Source of the DNA: Mrakia gelida
Lineage: Eukaryota; Basidiomycota; Tremellomycetes; Cystofilobasidiales; Mrakiaceae
Assembly: GCA_024345305.1 (NCBI GenBank)
Contig: BRON01000002.1
Coordinates: 434,001-498,000, forward strand
DNA: 64,000 bases
Reading direction: 5' to 3'
The translations under genes and the position numbers were made by a program. Of the stretch, positions 27,163 to 42,801 are shown piece after piece; within the stretch, counting starts at the first letter, position 1, and every line of letters starts with the position of its first letter. The notes beneath the pieces are model-generated. The model saw only the letters and a program-made list of their open reading frames with translations, was not told where the DNA came from and did not search any database.

Positions 27163-27365
27163 CAGTAAGGCGTTCGATAGACGAGCGGCCTAGGGTGGTC
27201 TCCCTAAACCAGCAACCTAAGCCTTCGTGGTGGAAAGGTGTCTGGATCGAACTTTCTCGGAGAGAAAAAGAACGGAGTCGTTCCGTCGAGTCAAGATACC
27301 CACATCGACCCTCGACAGTAGCGTCGATTCTGATCTTTTTTGCTTCGCCTTGAGTTGGGTTCGTT
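27163..27365. repeat. diverged tandem repeat, copy 2
   Basis: Second copy of the element at 26664-26865. The best block runs from ATAGACGAG through CCTTCGTGGTGG and TGGATCGAAC to TTCCGTCGAG. Weaker similarity continues downstream to AAAAGATGGCT, near 26935 in copy 1 and near 27450 in copy 2. I cannot assign an RNA family or transposon type. Confidence 0.65.
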
Positions 27366-27900
27366 CGTTGTTGTGCTGTAGGAGGGGAGATTGGAAGATG
27401 AGTGGTGAGCTCGAGAAGAAGTGCGGGTGAGGGAAGAAGGGTTGGCCGAAAAGATGGCTGGTCAGTCAAGATTTCGACGCGTCGAGCTCGGCCGTTCTCG
27501 TTCTCGCGCCTTTCCCTTTCTTCCTCGTCCCAAGCTGATGGAGTTGTAGAAAAGAGCACGCTGCATACTAGTCAAGCGTGTAGATACGTGAGATGTAGAA
27601 AGAAAAAGAAACGAGCCCTCAGACTCGTAAGTAAGACGACGAACGAGAGGAGAGGAGAGTTGAAAGCAAAGGGGATGCGAGGAGTGCAAGGAAGAAAGAG
27701 AGTCAAAGACGAGAAGGTCACGTGGTAAGTATGGAGGGAAGCGAGAAACTAAGTAACGAGAAAGATGCTAGGTGACGACGACGACGAGAGAACGAGAGAG
27801 GGAGGGAGGGGGAGAAGAAAAGCAACGGCACATCCGAGAGCGAGCGAGGCGAGTTCCGAATCCATGAGCGACGAGAGAGAGAGAAAGAGCCAGAGGAGCT

Positions 27901-29677
<1,777 letters not shown>

Positions 29678-29934
29678 AGGATAGAGTGAGGATGGATCTT
29701 GAAGGGTTGCCGGTTTGCTGGAGGATGTGGTTGAGAAGGAGGGGGCGTGTGAAGTGAACTGTTCTTCTAAAATCAACACCGAACGCGTCGATTTCCCTTT
29801 CCCTCCTCCTCCAACTCCATCTCCCTCCCTTCCTCCCTTCCTTCTCTTCTCCTACCTCCTTCCCAACCCTCTCCCACCTCTACGCTACCCCTTCTAGGCC
29901 ACTCTCTTTTCTTCTCGACTCCTTCCCCTCCAGC
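29678..29934. promoter_or_regulatory. shared CDK1-CKS1 divergent promoter
   Basis: The 257 bp separating the CDK1 and CKS1 start codons must hold both core promoters. An ACGCGT (MluI cell-cycle box-like) core is present at about 29783-29788, within GAACGCGTCG. The CKS1-proximal side is pyrimidine-rich on the plus strand. Co-regulation is an inference from geometry and the motif. Confidence 0.6.
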
Positions 29935-30907
29935 ATGTCTGCCAAGTTCACCCAGGTGAGTGGACGAGAAGGGAAGGAGGAAGGAGGTTGATTTTCCATG
30001 AGCTGACCCTCTCCCACTCGTTTCCCACCTTCCCCAGGCTGAAAAGGTGACTATCAACGCCTCCTGCTAGTAGATACGACCTCGAGGATCATGCTGACCT
30101 AAAATTTGGTACTCTCCTGTAGCAACGGGCCATCGAAAAGTACTCTGACAACATTCAATACTCAGCTCGATGTTCGTCTCAGCTTCCCTTCCTTCCTTCA
30201 CCTCTCCCTCGTGCATACATCCTTCCCTCTCTCGCTCACGAAGCTGACCGTGAACACATCTTTCTGTTCTCCAGACTCCGACGACACCCACGAATACCGG
30301 TTCGTCCCTCCCTCGTCCTCAATCCTTTCCAAACCACCTCGACCCAAACACTCGCTCACCCTCCTTCCTTCCTTCCTCTTCCCTCCCTTCAATCTCCTTC
30401 TCTTCGCTCTCTCCGCGCTCCAACACCACTCCCCTACAGACACGTGACACTCCCGAAACAGCTGGTCAAGTTTTTGCCTCCAGGTATCGCCACCGAGGAC
30501 GAGTGGAGAGGCTGTGGAATCAGGCAGGTCAGTTTGACGTTGAGCTCGACCGACCGACGACCTTGCACTCAAACGGTCGTACGACCCTTCCTGCTCCTTT
30601 ACTGACCCTTGTCGCACACTGGTCGCTCACTCGTACAGTCGGCAGGTTGGGAGATGTACCTCCGTCACGAGCCCGAACCTCATATCCTCATGTTCGTCCA
30701 GCTCTCTTCACATCTATCTCCCTTTCGTCGAGCTCGCAGCTGATCGTCTCCTTCCCTCCTTCGACTCTTTCCCTCCCTTCAGGTTCAAGCGAGACGTTCG
30801 TCCCATCTTACCAGCTCTATCCTCTACTCACCCAACTGACCTTGCTTTACCGCTTTGTTTCTGTCGCTCTGCAGAAGGACTACGACGCCAAACACCCTCC
30901 TCAGTAG
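29935..30907 (+). CDS. CKS1: Cyclin-dependent kinase regulatory subunit Cks1
   Basis: Cks1 (Suc1 family) binds CDK1 and docks phosphorylated substrates to it. The spliced protein has 96 residues. Key family features are YSARYSDDTHEYRHVTLPKQ, followed by a W-containing loop and GIRQSAGWEMYLRHEPEPH, with the phosphate-binding arginines and the hinge HEPEPHILMFKR. Splicing is elaborate for so short a gene. Exon 1 codes seven residues, exon 2 at 30038-30046 is only 9 nt (Ala-Glu-Lys), and a 13-nt exon at 30783-30795 encodes the end of MFKRD. The final exon ends HPPQ with TAG at 30905-30907. All joins keep phase. The 9-nt exon could be skipped without breaking the frame. The assignment is secure. 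Confidence 0.95.
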
Positions 30908-31269
30908 AACCCTCGCCTCGTCCTTCTTCACCAAACACCCTCAAAACGTCTTGGCCAACCCACCATCTCAAGCAGGAACACCACGAGAGAACGCATCGTG
31001 TTCTCTTCTCTCATAGCATAGCATAGTTTTTATTCTTCCCTTCTCTCTCTCTCCTTGCTTCACCGTCGCTTTCTTGCCCCTTCTCCCTTCACTCTCGTCG
31101 TCGTCGTGGTTCTTTCGCTTTTCTTTTTCTTTCCTTTTGGGCCCAGAGATCCCCTACCGAGATGCATCTTTTCTTATACTTCTTGCTTCGGAGAACAAGC
31201 TCATGGCTTACAGAGATCAAGAGAGACTAAACGAGGCGAGGTGAAGAGGGGGAGAACTCGTCGCGAAAG
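30908..31269. other. convergent 3' regions of CKS1 and U2AF large subunit
   Basis: These 362 bp between two convergent stop codons should hold both 3' UTRs. A short repeated CATAGCATAGCATAG lies near 31013-31026. No gene is visible. Confidence 0.4.
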
Positions 31270-34085
31270 CTACTCGTCGTCGCCAGTGGGCTCAGGAGCT
31301 TCCCCGTCCTCGGGAACGACAGCTCCAGGGACTTCTCCAGCCTTCCTTTTGAGGAACTCGTCCTGCGAGGGAGAAAGCACGTCGGAAGGAGAGCGAGAGT
31401 CAGCGAGGAAGTTCGTCGAGACGAAGACGAAGAAAACGAGACGGGACTCACGACGTCAATGCCGGCACAGATGATCACCCTTCCTCCGAACTGCCTTCCA
31501 GCAATGGCCCTGACACCCTTCTGAGCTCCCTCCAAAGTCCTGAACAGCACGTAGACTCGTCCAACTCCCCTATCCTCGTCCTTCTTCGCCTTCTCCTCCC
31601 TCGTCTCAGCCATCTCCGCTCCCGTCTTCGGCGCCCACTTGGTCTCCTCCCCACCCTTCTTCGCCACCGTAGGCCTAGGGATCTCCAGATCCTCCACCTC
31701 TCCGTACTTCTCGCACTCCTCCCTGATGTCCTCGAGGATGTCGTTGTAGTCCTCGTCGGGGATGAGCTCCTCGGCGGTGACCATGTTGAGCATGACGATG
31801 GCTCGAGAGGTGAGTTCGCCGTCGCCGGATCCTCCTCCTGGGATGCTGAAGGAGGGAGGAAGGTTGACGGAGTTGGCTCCTGAACCGACGGGGATGGGAG
31901 GAAGACCTGAGGGACCTCCTGGGAGTCCTCCTGGACCGGCGGCGCCTCGGTTGGGGTTGGCTCCGACGGAAGCTCGTTGGACGACGAGGTATCGATCTCC
32001 GAGTTCCATGTTGTTGAGACCTTGGATGGCGACGTCGGTGAGTTCGGGGTCGACGTACTCGCAGAAAGCGAATCCCTGAAAAGAAGGAGAAGAACGAAGA
32101 GAGAAGGCGATGACGCGTCAGTTTTGGTCGAACGAAACGAAAACGAAAAGCGACGAGGCGAGGCGAAAGCGAAGACGACGAAGAAAGAGCAGCGTGTAGC
32201 AAGAACGTACCTTCGACTTATCAGGCTCTCCAGCCTCCTTCACCAAGTTGAAAGCCTTCAACTCTCCGAAACTCTTGAGGAGTTCGATGACCTGCTCGTC
32301 GTTGAGGTACGAAGGAAGTCCTCCGACGAAGACCTTGTTGTTGGAATCGGGGACGTTGGTAGAGATGACTCCAGGGACGTGAGGAGCTCCAGTCTCCGCT
32401 CCAGGCTCGGGAACGAAGTCCTTCGGACGACGGATCTTGAGGACGGTGTTGCAAAGGACGACGTTGTCGAAGACCATGGCTGAGGTTGCTTCCTCAGGGT
32501 TTCGGAACTTTAAGGACGAGAAGAAAGTCAGCTCTCAAGCCGACGAGCAAGAACGAGAGCGAGAGTATGAAGAGGGGAAGACTCACCTCAACGAAAGCAT
32601 AGCTCTTGTCGTGGTTGACCTGAACTCCAACGACGGGCTCTCCCAACTCGTTCGTCGAGAATCCGATGTCCCTCATCTTCTCGTTGAACAACTGGGAGAT
32701 GTTCTGCTCGTTACAGTCGTAGGTGATGTTTCCGACGTAGAGCCTCTTCCTCTGTCGAGCGACGTTGAGAGGGACGCCTGATCCACCGAACGACGGTCCT
32801 CCAGGAGTTCCGAGAGCTTGGAAGCCAGGGCCGGGAGGGAAGCCAGGACGAGGGTACATTCCCGCACCTCCTCCAGATCCTCCCTGCATCATCTGCTGAC
32901 CGAAATGCATCGGGGGACCGTGGGATCGGTTCTGTCCGGGGAGTTGGAACTGACCTGAGGACGAGGAAGGGAGGGAGGGAGGGAGAGAAGAAGCGCGACA
33001 GTCAGCTCGAGCAACGAGACGAGGGTGCAGGAGACGACTTGGAGGAAGGCAAAACGTACCAGTCGACTTGGCTTGAAGTCCACCAGCCTGCTCGAATCCA
33101 GGAGCGTGAACGTCCCATGCGGTAGCTCGACGGATTCGCTTTGAAAGAGGGATCGTTCCTTCGGGGACGGGGGACTCTCGCTCTGGAGATCCCATCTCTC
33201 GTCCGTCTCGACCATCCCGTCCACCTCGACCTCCTCGATCCTGCTCGTAGCCTCGGCTTCCTCGAGAGTCTCGTGCATAAGGATCCTCGTCTCGGTATCG
33301 GCTGCATGGAGAAGGGACGCGAGGGAAGGAGGCGGAGGTCAGCTCGAGCTCACTTCTTCCTTCCCTTCTCTCGCGAGAGAACTGGACTCACCCGTCTCGT
33401 CGATCGTCGTACCGCCTCTCATCTCGTCGACCTCCATCATCCCTTCGTCTCTCTCCTCGGCCTTCGTCCTCTCGACGTCTGGGTCGCTCCTCGTACTCGT
33501 CTCTCGGACGTCGGGAAGAGCGTCGGTCGTCTCTGGGTAAAGTTGTCGCAAGGTCAGCTCTGCTTTCTCTCATTCATGAGGATTAGTAGGATGACATACC
33601 CTCTATCGTCTCGTCTCGATCGATCCTCCCTCGAGCGTTCACGTCGGCGAGAAGAAGAGTGTCGGTCTGAAAGGAAGGGAAGGGAAACTCGGGTCAGCTC
33701 ATCGTTTTCTTGAGAGCTCACGTCTTCTCCCCACCCTTTTCCCAGTGAACGTTTAAGACACGCAGCGAGCTTCTACACCTCATAGCTCTGCGACCCAAGC
33801 ACCATCCCGAATTCCAAGCTCTGGTTGTAGTTGGATGGCTTTCGAGAACGGTCCCTCGACGTTTGAGCTCGCCCTTCCCTTCCTTTCCTCCTTCCTCCAG
33901 TTCGTCTCCCACCAGCCCAACGCTGCCTCTAGTTCGTTACCTCCCCCAAAGCGCGACCACTGCTCCTCTCCGACGCCTTCGAAGCTCGACGTATATAAGA
34001 CGGAACGCTCACCGTCGTATTCCATGTTTCCGTTTCCGTTTGAAGGAGGGGGAACAGCTGCCGCCTGAGGCTGATCTGGGTCCAT
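31270..34085 (-). CDS. Splicing factor U2AF large subunit (U2AF65/Prp2 type)
   Basis: U2AF65 binds the polypyrimidine tract before the 3' splice site and recruits U2 snRNP and UAP56/Sub2. The ATG at 34085 starts MDPDQPQAAAVPPPSNGNGN. Short Arg-rich exons follow (DDRHSSSRRRERSRED, and a second block dense in RRD/DRR), forming an RS-like domain. A linker contains IRRATAWDVHAPGFEQ, then a Gly/Pro-rich part. RRM1 begins RQRKRLYVGNITYDCNEQNI, RRM2 has NNKVFVGGLPSYLNDEQVIE, and the third, UHM-type domain ends in GVGRVYVLFRTLEGAQKGVR and GRQFGGRVIICAGIDVDEFL. The terminus is PEPTGDDE with TAG at 31270-31272. About seven introns were placed. The third RRM is interrupted by an acidic/lysine-rich insertion (GGEETKWAPKTGAEMAETRE), longer than usual. 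Its position two genes from CDK1 has no evident meaning. Confidence 0.92.
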
Positions 34086-34505
34086 ACAACGAGCCTAAAA
34101 TCGCGTTAGCGCTCCGACAAGTACTAGCGACATAGATTTGGAAGAGGTGCACCCACTGGCTAAAAGCTCGGAGGTGTTTTGAAGGCTGGGGAGGAGAAGG
34201 GGTGGGTTGGAGGAGAGGTGAAAGCGAGCGAGCCGAATTCGAGAGAGTCGTCGAGGCGAGAGCCTGCTGGGCTTTTTTGTCGCAGGAAAAACTGCTCGAC
34301 GTCGATATGATGCAATCAGGACGAATCCACGGTCTGCAGAGCGAAGGACGCGCCAGTTTTCAGGAAGGATGGTCCTGTAGAAGGGCAGCAGATCTCGAGT
34401 CCAGCGTTCGTCGTCGTCTCGCCTTCGTGTCTCGCCTTCGTTCTCCCTCCTCGTCGACGAGAACCATATCACGCACAGGTCCGAGACGAGCGGACACTGT
34501 GATAC
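34086..34505. promoter_or_regulatory. U2AF large subunit upstream region / THG1 3' flank
   Basis: The 420 bp between the U2AF start and THG1 stop, both on the minus strand, should contain the U2AF promoter and the THG1 3' UTR. I see no exon, tRNA or repeat. Confidence 0.35.
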
Positions 34506-36269
34506 TCAAATGCCGTCCTCGTCCGTGGTACACACTCTTAGGGACTCGGCGTCAGTCGTGTCTTTAGACTTCCTCCTCCGACGCGTCTCGAACGACCCAG
34601 AACCAGCAAGCTTCCTGATCCGGAGCTGCTCGATGAGCACGGAGAAGTGCCGAGCTTTGAACTCTAGGCCTCCCTCTATGAATCGCACGCCAGCTCGAGG
34701 GGGAAGCGAGGACGCGAACGAATGTTCATCGATCCAACTCGAACTCGATCAAGCTAGCAACCACCTCCTCTCGTTCCAAAAGTCGTCCTTGATGATATCT
34801 ACGTGCAGCACGACCACCTTCCCTCTCGTCCCGTCCTGTGGGAGCGGTGATTTCTCCTTCCGATTTGTCCGACGGGCAGGATGGGCTGGCGTTGTTGTCG
34901 ACGAGGGTTCGGACGCGTCGAGGGTGGAGGGAGAGGAGGGAGAGGAGAGGGAGAGGGTTGAGAGGGAGGGTTCGAGCGGTGTTGATGTCGAGGCCTGGTG
35001 AATAGCATCAAGAGAGAAGCAAAGGAGAGGGGGAGAAGAGAGTCAGGACTGAGGACGAGGAGAAGAGAGCGCGACGTCGCGAGGTCACCATTTCTGTTCG
35101 TTCTCTCGACGGCACCGTTGTCAATTCCAGAGCTGGCGAGAGAGACGATGTCGACGTCACAGGTGTCTCCTGAGAGAACGGCAACCCCAGACACCCGAAG
35201 ATTAGGATCCTTATCTCGCTTCGAGTGATGCTCGAGCCAAAGACGAAGAGGACGAGACTCACCTCCCTGATCATCACACTCCCCTTCTTGAACCTCTCCT
35301 CCAGCTTCCCGTACGAGATCCCGAACCGCTTGAACAGGATCTCGTTCTTGTCCTTCGAGAACGATCCCTGCAGCTCCTTGTGAGCCTGAGCGGTCGTCAT
35401 CTTGGGTTCCGAGAGCTGAACGAGCGACCAGAACGTGGTGTTGTAGAGGTTGTTGATGTGGGCTGAGGAGCGAGCAGACGGGACCAGTCCGGCAAGAGCG
35501 AAGTCAGCTACTCTGAAAGCTGAGCCTCACTGACGAGTTGAGGAAGATGACAGAGAAGGGAGGAGACACGAACTGTCGACCTGTCTCCACGAGAAGTAAT
35601 CCCTGACCTCCTTCTCGGAGGGATAGCAAACGATCCGTCCGTCGAACGTGGGAGGGTAGAGTAGCTTCTTTCCGAGAGGTTCTTCGGTGGAAGGAGGAAA
35701 GTAGGTGGCCCAGTGGTAGACGTAGGCTGAGGTGAAGAGGGAGACGAGGAGGGAGACGATCTTGGATTCGCGTCGAGAGTAGAGGGTTCCGGCTCGTCGA
35801 ATGAGGAAGCTGAGGGGAGAGGAAGGGATAGAACATCAGCACTCCCAGCTCTCGGTGAAGAGCTCTGCACCAAGAAGGTTTGAGTGCCGAGCCGAGAGGC
35901 AAGGACGCGTTCAAACGAGAGAGGGAGGAGGGAGGGGAAGGAACGTCGAGCTCACCTGTACTCGTCGCTTTCTCCAAAGCCCAGCACGACGTCTGGATAC
36001 TCGTCCATGACCGTCTTGGCAGATCGATCCATCAGCTCAAGCGCTCGTATATCATTCGGCTTCTTGAACTCGTGGAGGTCTGAGAACCTGGGGGAGCAGG
36101 AGGGAGGGAAGAGGGAGGTGAGCTCGACGAAGGAAGGAGAAATGAGCTTCGCGAGAAAGACTGACTTGTGGAAAGCGTGACCGTCTATACGAAGAAGCAG
36201 AAACGTGTTGGGGAGTAGGCCGTCTGGCTTCTCGTACAATCGAACGTATTCGTACTTGGAGTTGGACAT
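34506..36269 (-). CDS. THG1: tRNA-His guanylyltransferase Thg1
   Basis: Thg1 adds the essential G-1 to tRNA-His by 3'-5' nucleotide addition. The ATG at 36269 starts MSNSKYEYVRLYEKPD, matching the family N-terminus. The first metal-binding aspartate lies in LLRIDGHAFHKFSDLHEFKK, and the second carboxylate pair in VVLGFGESDEYSFLIRR. Then come VYHWATYFPP, a DGRIVCYPSEKEVRDYFSWR block, SHINNLYNTTFWSLV, and LFKRFGISYGKLEERFKKGS. Between those conserved parts and the last segment (FKARHFSVLIEQLRIRKL) sits a Ser/Pro/Thr-rich insertion around 34840-34980 not seen in compact homologues. The stop is at 34506-34508. Introns are few and clear. It is divergent from the BRCT gene across 93 bp. An in-frame upstream extension exists but has no ATG. 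Confidence 0.93.
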
Positions 36270-36362
36270 CTCAGGCTCGTCGAGAAGGAGGAGTAGAAGA
36301 GGAGGGAGGGAGGGAGGAGAGGCGAAGGTGAGGTTGTCGTCCTTTGCTCTCAGTCTTGAACG
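36270..36362. promoter_or_regulatory. 93-bp bidirectional promoter, THG1 / BRCT gene
   Basis: Only 93 bp separate the two divergent start codons. The plus strand holds repeated GGAGG/GGGAGG units between about 36280 and 36325. Both genes must share core promoter elements unless their leaders overlap. This spacing depends on the BRCT start at 36363 being right. Confidence 0.5.
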
Positions 36363-39300
36363 ATGCGACAAACGAGAATAGAGTCAGCAAGTCTCCTCGT
36401 AGAGGAAGGTATCAATGCGTGCCGTCAACTCACTGAGAAGGAGCGGAAAAACAGCAAAAGCGCAGGAATCGAGGTCGTCGTTGGCCCTCCAGAGTGAGCT
36501 CGAGCTCGCTCTCCCCTTCCTTCTTCGAACGACGATCATCTCCCAACCGACCCAGATGGCAGCAATCTCTCGAACCTCTTCTCCAAGCCCTTCCGAATTC
36601 TCCTCTCCCTCCTCTGCTCACGACGGTAGCCCGACGACGTTCACCATTGCAGCAGTTCTCTTCAAGGGGCCTCCCCTCTCCATCTTCCGTTCCGTCGCTT
36701 CTTACATCGCCTCTCAACTTCTTCTCTCGCCTCCCTCCCCGCTCAAGGTCCTCGAAGGAGCTCTCATCGGGATGGAGAAGTCCAATCTCTCGACCACTAC
36801 ATCGCTGGAAAGCAAAATTACAAGCTTGAAGCATACAGGAGCGTCGAGCTGCAGGATCTCGGTCAGCGAAACGTGAGCTCGGCAAGCTACTTTCAATCTG
36901 AGGGTCGAGCCTTACTTTCTGACTTGTTCTAATGACCCCTCTACTAAAGTACTACAAAGCCTGTACCGATCACGTTCCAGGTCGTCGTTGGGTTCGTTCA
37001 GGCCGAGAGAGCTCACTCCCTTCATTCGTCGTTCGTTGTTCCTCGCTCTGATTCCTGTCTTCTTCTCCTTCCTCAGGACCACCGCTTCTGGGACACGATT
37101 GAGGTTGACAAAGTGACCCAGTACGCAACCTCCCCTTCTCATACTTATGGAGGAAATTGAGCTGAGCTGGCTCAGTTCAGCTACCTGGAACTCACGCCGG
37201 ACCTTCTCCCTCCTTCCTTCGTCTCGTCTCCAGCTCCTCCGCGCCAACTCGCCTGCTCTCCTTGTTCGATGGGATGGTTGGAGTCTTCGTAGAAGAACTA
37301 GAAGGTGTGAGTGCATCTGATCGTGCTAGGACGTAGCAAGCTCGGGAAGGGAGCGACGCGCTGACCTTCGTTTCTTCACTCCCCTTTTTTCCATCGATAG
37401 TCTCAACAGCAGCTTCAACGAATCTTTGAGCTGTTCGGGGGAAAGATAGTGTGAGCTTCCTTCTTATCTCTAACTCTACCAGCGAGCGATATCTGACTGA
37501 CTTTGGTCTTTGTTAGCACGGAAATTTCGACCACCGTCACTCACGTCGTCGGACTGAAGCCTGCCTACGTGACGCTCCTTCTCTTCGGATTTCACTCGAT
37601 CTGGAAATGGGCCTGACTTTGATCTTCCTTTCGCAGACTACAAATCGAGCCTACCTCAACCGAAACGGAGACGTCGGCTGCTTCGCGATCCATCCGACGT
37701 GGTGAGTTGGTCTGTCTTGCTCTCCTCGTAGTTTTCTGTCGCTTCTGAGCTCACAGGATTTTTTTTCGGGATCAGGGTCACTTCTTCCATCATGCACGGC
37801 TTTCGTCTCCCTACCTCTCTCTTCTCTCTCGACTCCGACAACCCTCTCTTTCAGGACCAAGTCGGCTACACTCGCTTGCCTGCTTTCCTCAAGGCCGGAG
37901 TTCGTCAAAAGGCAGCTCAGATCCTGTCAGAACCTACCGAGTTCTGCGTCCCTTCTCCTCCGACTCTTCCTCTCGTCGAGCCTCTACCCTGCTTCCTCAA
38001 TCGACGAATCTTCTTCGAACCCGAGGGACCTCATCTTCAACTCGTCCGAGCTGTTTCGTCGGTCGTCTCGCGACTCGGTGGTCAGATCGTCTCGGATCTC
38101 CGCGTCTGTGATTGGGTCGTGACGGGAGAACGATCAGGAGCGAGCTATCTCTACGTCAGTCGTCTTCGCTCTGACCTCTTCGACGACGCGAGCTGACCGC
38201 CGTCTTCGTTCGTTCTTCTCATGTCCACTCCAGGGAACTCGACATCCCGAGATCATCATGGGAACCCTCGAGCATATCATAGCTCACATCGACTTCGAAG
38301 GAGACGAGCCGATAGATCCTCGATCCGTGAGTTGGCGGAAGCGAGGGAGCGGATAAGCGAACCTCGACGTCGCGTCAAAACTCGGACTGAAGTTTGCTGT
38401 ATTTCCTCGTCCTCTCAGAACCTTCTCCACTACCCTGGTCCCGTTCGAGCTCCCGGGAAACGTCACGACTTGATCACCAAAAGCGTCTACATCTCGAAAC
38501 GCTACCCGTCGGAAGTCCATCGCTACCTCTCGACCCTCGCCTTCCTCATGATGGGTCGACCGTGAGCCCGCCTTCCTTCTCGACGTCGCTTGCGTTGGCT
38601 CTGACTTTCACCCTTCGTCAAACATAGTCCCTTGTCCTCTGGCCACCACATCAACGCCTACCACACCGTCATCATCGCTCCATCCTCACAACCTTATGAG
38701 GCGTGAGTCGACGCCCTTCGTCTGCTCTGAAGTCTAGGTGCTGATCCCTCTCGTCTCAACTTCCTTCCCTTTTTCCTCAACAGGGATTGTCTCCCCGATA
38801 CAAAAGGCGATCTCATCTTTCTCCTTCCCAAGGTCTGTACCGACGGTTCGCTCGTGCTCGCTCGACGAAGTCGTTTCTCTTCGACGGTCGAGCTCAACGT
38901 CTGTCTCTCTCTCCGCTCCCTCGCAGTTCCTCGAAGACTCCTACCTTCACTTCGACTCGCCCCTCCTCTTCGACTTCGATACTAATTCGTTCAGAGACCC
39001 CAAGTTCGAATGCTTCTCTCCCAAGAAGCTTCCGAAGAACTTCCACCTCGCTGAGCACAAGGGAGAGAGGATCTCCGACGAGATGGTCAGAAAGTGGTGT
39101 GATGTGAGTAGTCGATCTCTTCTTGATTACGTTTGGTGACGAGCAGAAGTGTAGCTGACTTGCTTTTCGTTTCGTCTCGAACTCGCCAGTTGGAGACTCG
39201 ATGGGAGATGCACGAGGAGGTGAGTCGTTGTCTTTCTCATCCCGTCTTCAGTTGTCGCGTCGCCTTTCCTTCGACTCTTCTTTCGTCTCGCTGATCTTCT

Positions 39301-39378
39301 TTCGTGTTCGCTCTTCTCTTCTTGTCGCAGAGTACTCGAACGTGTGAATGCTTGAACTGCCGCTGCCTCCTCGTCTGA
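36363..39378 (+). CDS. BRCT-domain protein with cysteine-rich tail
   Basis: I do not recognise a specific orthologue. The chosen ATG at 36363 gives MRQTRIESASLLVEEGINAC, then RQLTEKERKNSKSAGIEVVV. In-phase splicing continues through EWQQSLEPLLQALPNSPLPP, LDHYIAGKQNYKLEAYRSVE and DHRFWDTIEVDKVT. A clear BRCT unit follows: LFDGMVGVFVEELEG, QQLQRIFELFGGKI, EISTTVTHVVGLK. A second BRCT-like segment reads FLNRRIFFEPEGPHLQLVRA, VSSVVSRLGGQIVSDLRVCD, WVVTGERSG. BRCT domains usually bind phosphopeptides in DNA repair or chromatin proteins. The final exon encodes a compact CECLNCRC tail before the TGA at 39376-39378. More than ten introns are present, and one near 36640-36757 uses a weak GTTCAC donor. 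The gene is real; the role is unknown. Confidence 0.65.
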
Positions 39379-39993
39379 GAGCTGCCTACGTCCGTCGTCG
39401 CTCCTTCTATCTCATGTCTCACGTTTCTGCACTTCGTCTTTCGATTCGACTCGCGAGCAGCGCTTGGGCTCCTCCTTCCTCCTTCTCGCCCTGGTCCGCA
39501 AAGACTTGGATTCTCAGTGAGCCTTCTCGCCGATGGTAGATGAGCGAAGAGCAAGAGCGGGACGTCTTCGAAACCGCGAGCTCGAGAGCAGTCGTCGCGT
39601 CCTCGTCTCCTCTGCTCTCTCTCCCTCCCTTCTCCGCCAAATCTCACTGCCACCATCTACTTGTATACGAGTCTTCACAAACGCGAGTGAGACCATTTTG
39701 AAGTACTGCGTCGGTCGAGGTGATGTCGGACAAGAGAAGGTCTCGAGACTTGCGAGAAACGAAACGCGACGAGGATTCGAAGAGCACAACGCATCACAAT
39801 CGAAAAACAAAAGAAAAAACGGCCAAAAAAGGTAGAGATACCAAGACGAAGGAAGGATCCAACGCTCGTAAGACATAGAAGTAAGTAAAAAAATCATCAA
39901 CCGAGCCTATCACCTCGACTCAAGCTCGGCGGCTCCCCTCCTCTCGTTTTGGTGCGCATCTAAACTCGTAACGAAGACCTAGCAGACCGAAAT
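39379..39993. other. convergent 3' regions of BRCT gene and enolase
   Basis: These 615 bp lie between two convergent stop codons. The open frames are short and serine/arginine-rich and do not join. It should hold the two 3' UTRs. I see no gene, repeat or tRNA. Confidence 0.4.

Positions 39994-42801
<2,808 letters not shown>

Larger units (their letters stand above)
26112..27900. other. gene-free convergent interval with a duplicated element
   Basis: This lies between the 3' ends of the acidic-protein gene and CDK1. I could not build a coding exon series on either strand. It contains a diverged tandem repeat, annotated separately, and ACGCGT motifs near 26324, 27010 and 27478. A GTGAGTG near 26923 and a GTGAGC near 27403 sit at corresponding places of the two repeat copies. 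Confidence 0.5.

Noticed and set aside
36630..36660. An apparent 27-nt intron (GTAGCC...TTGCAG) in the BRCT gene
   Set aside because: Removing it does not solve the frame change; a longer intron from a GTTCAC donor to about 36757 does.
36494..36829. Alternative gene start at the ATG of MSSSSLSPSFFERRSSPNRP for the BRCT protein
   Set aside because: That ATG lies inside the first intron of the model starting at 36363, whose first exon has a better coding character and correct phase.
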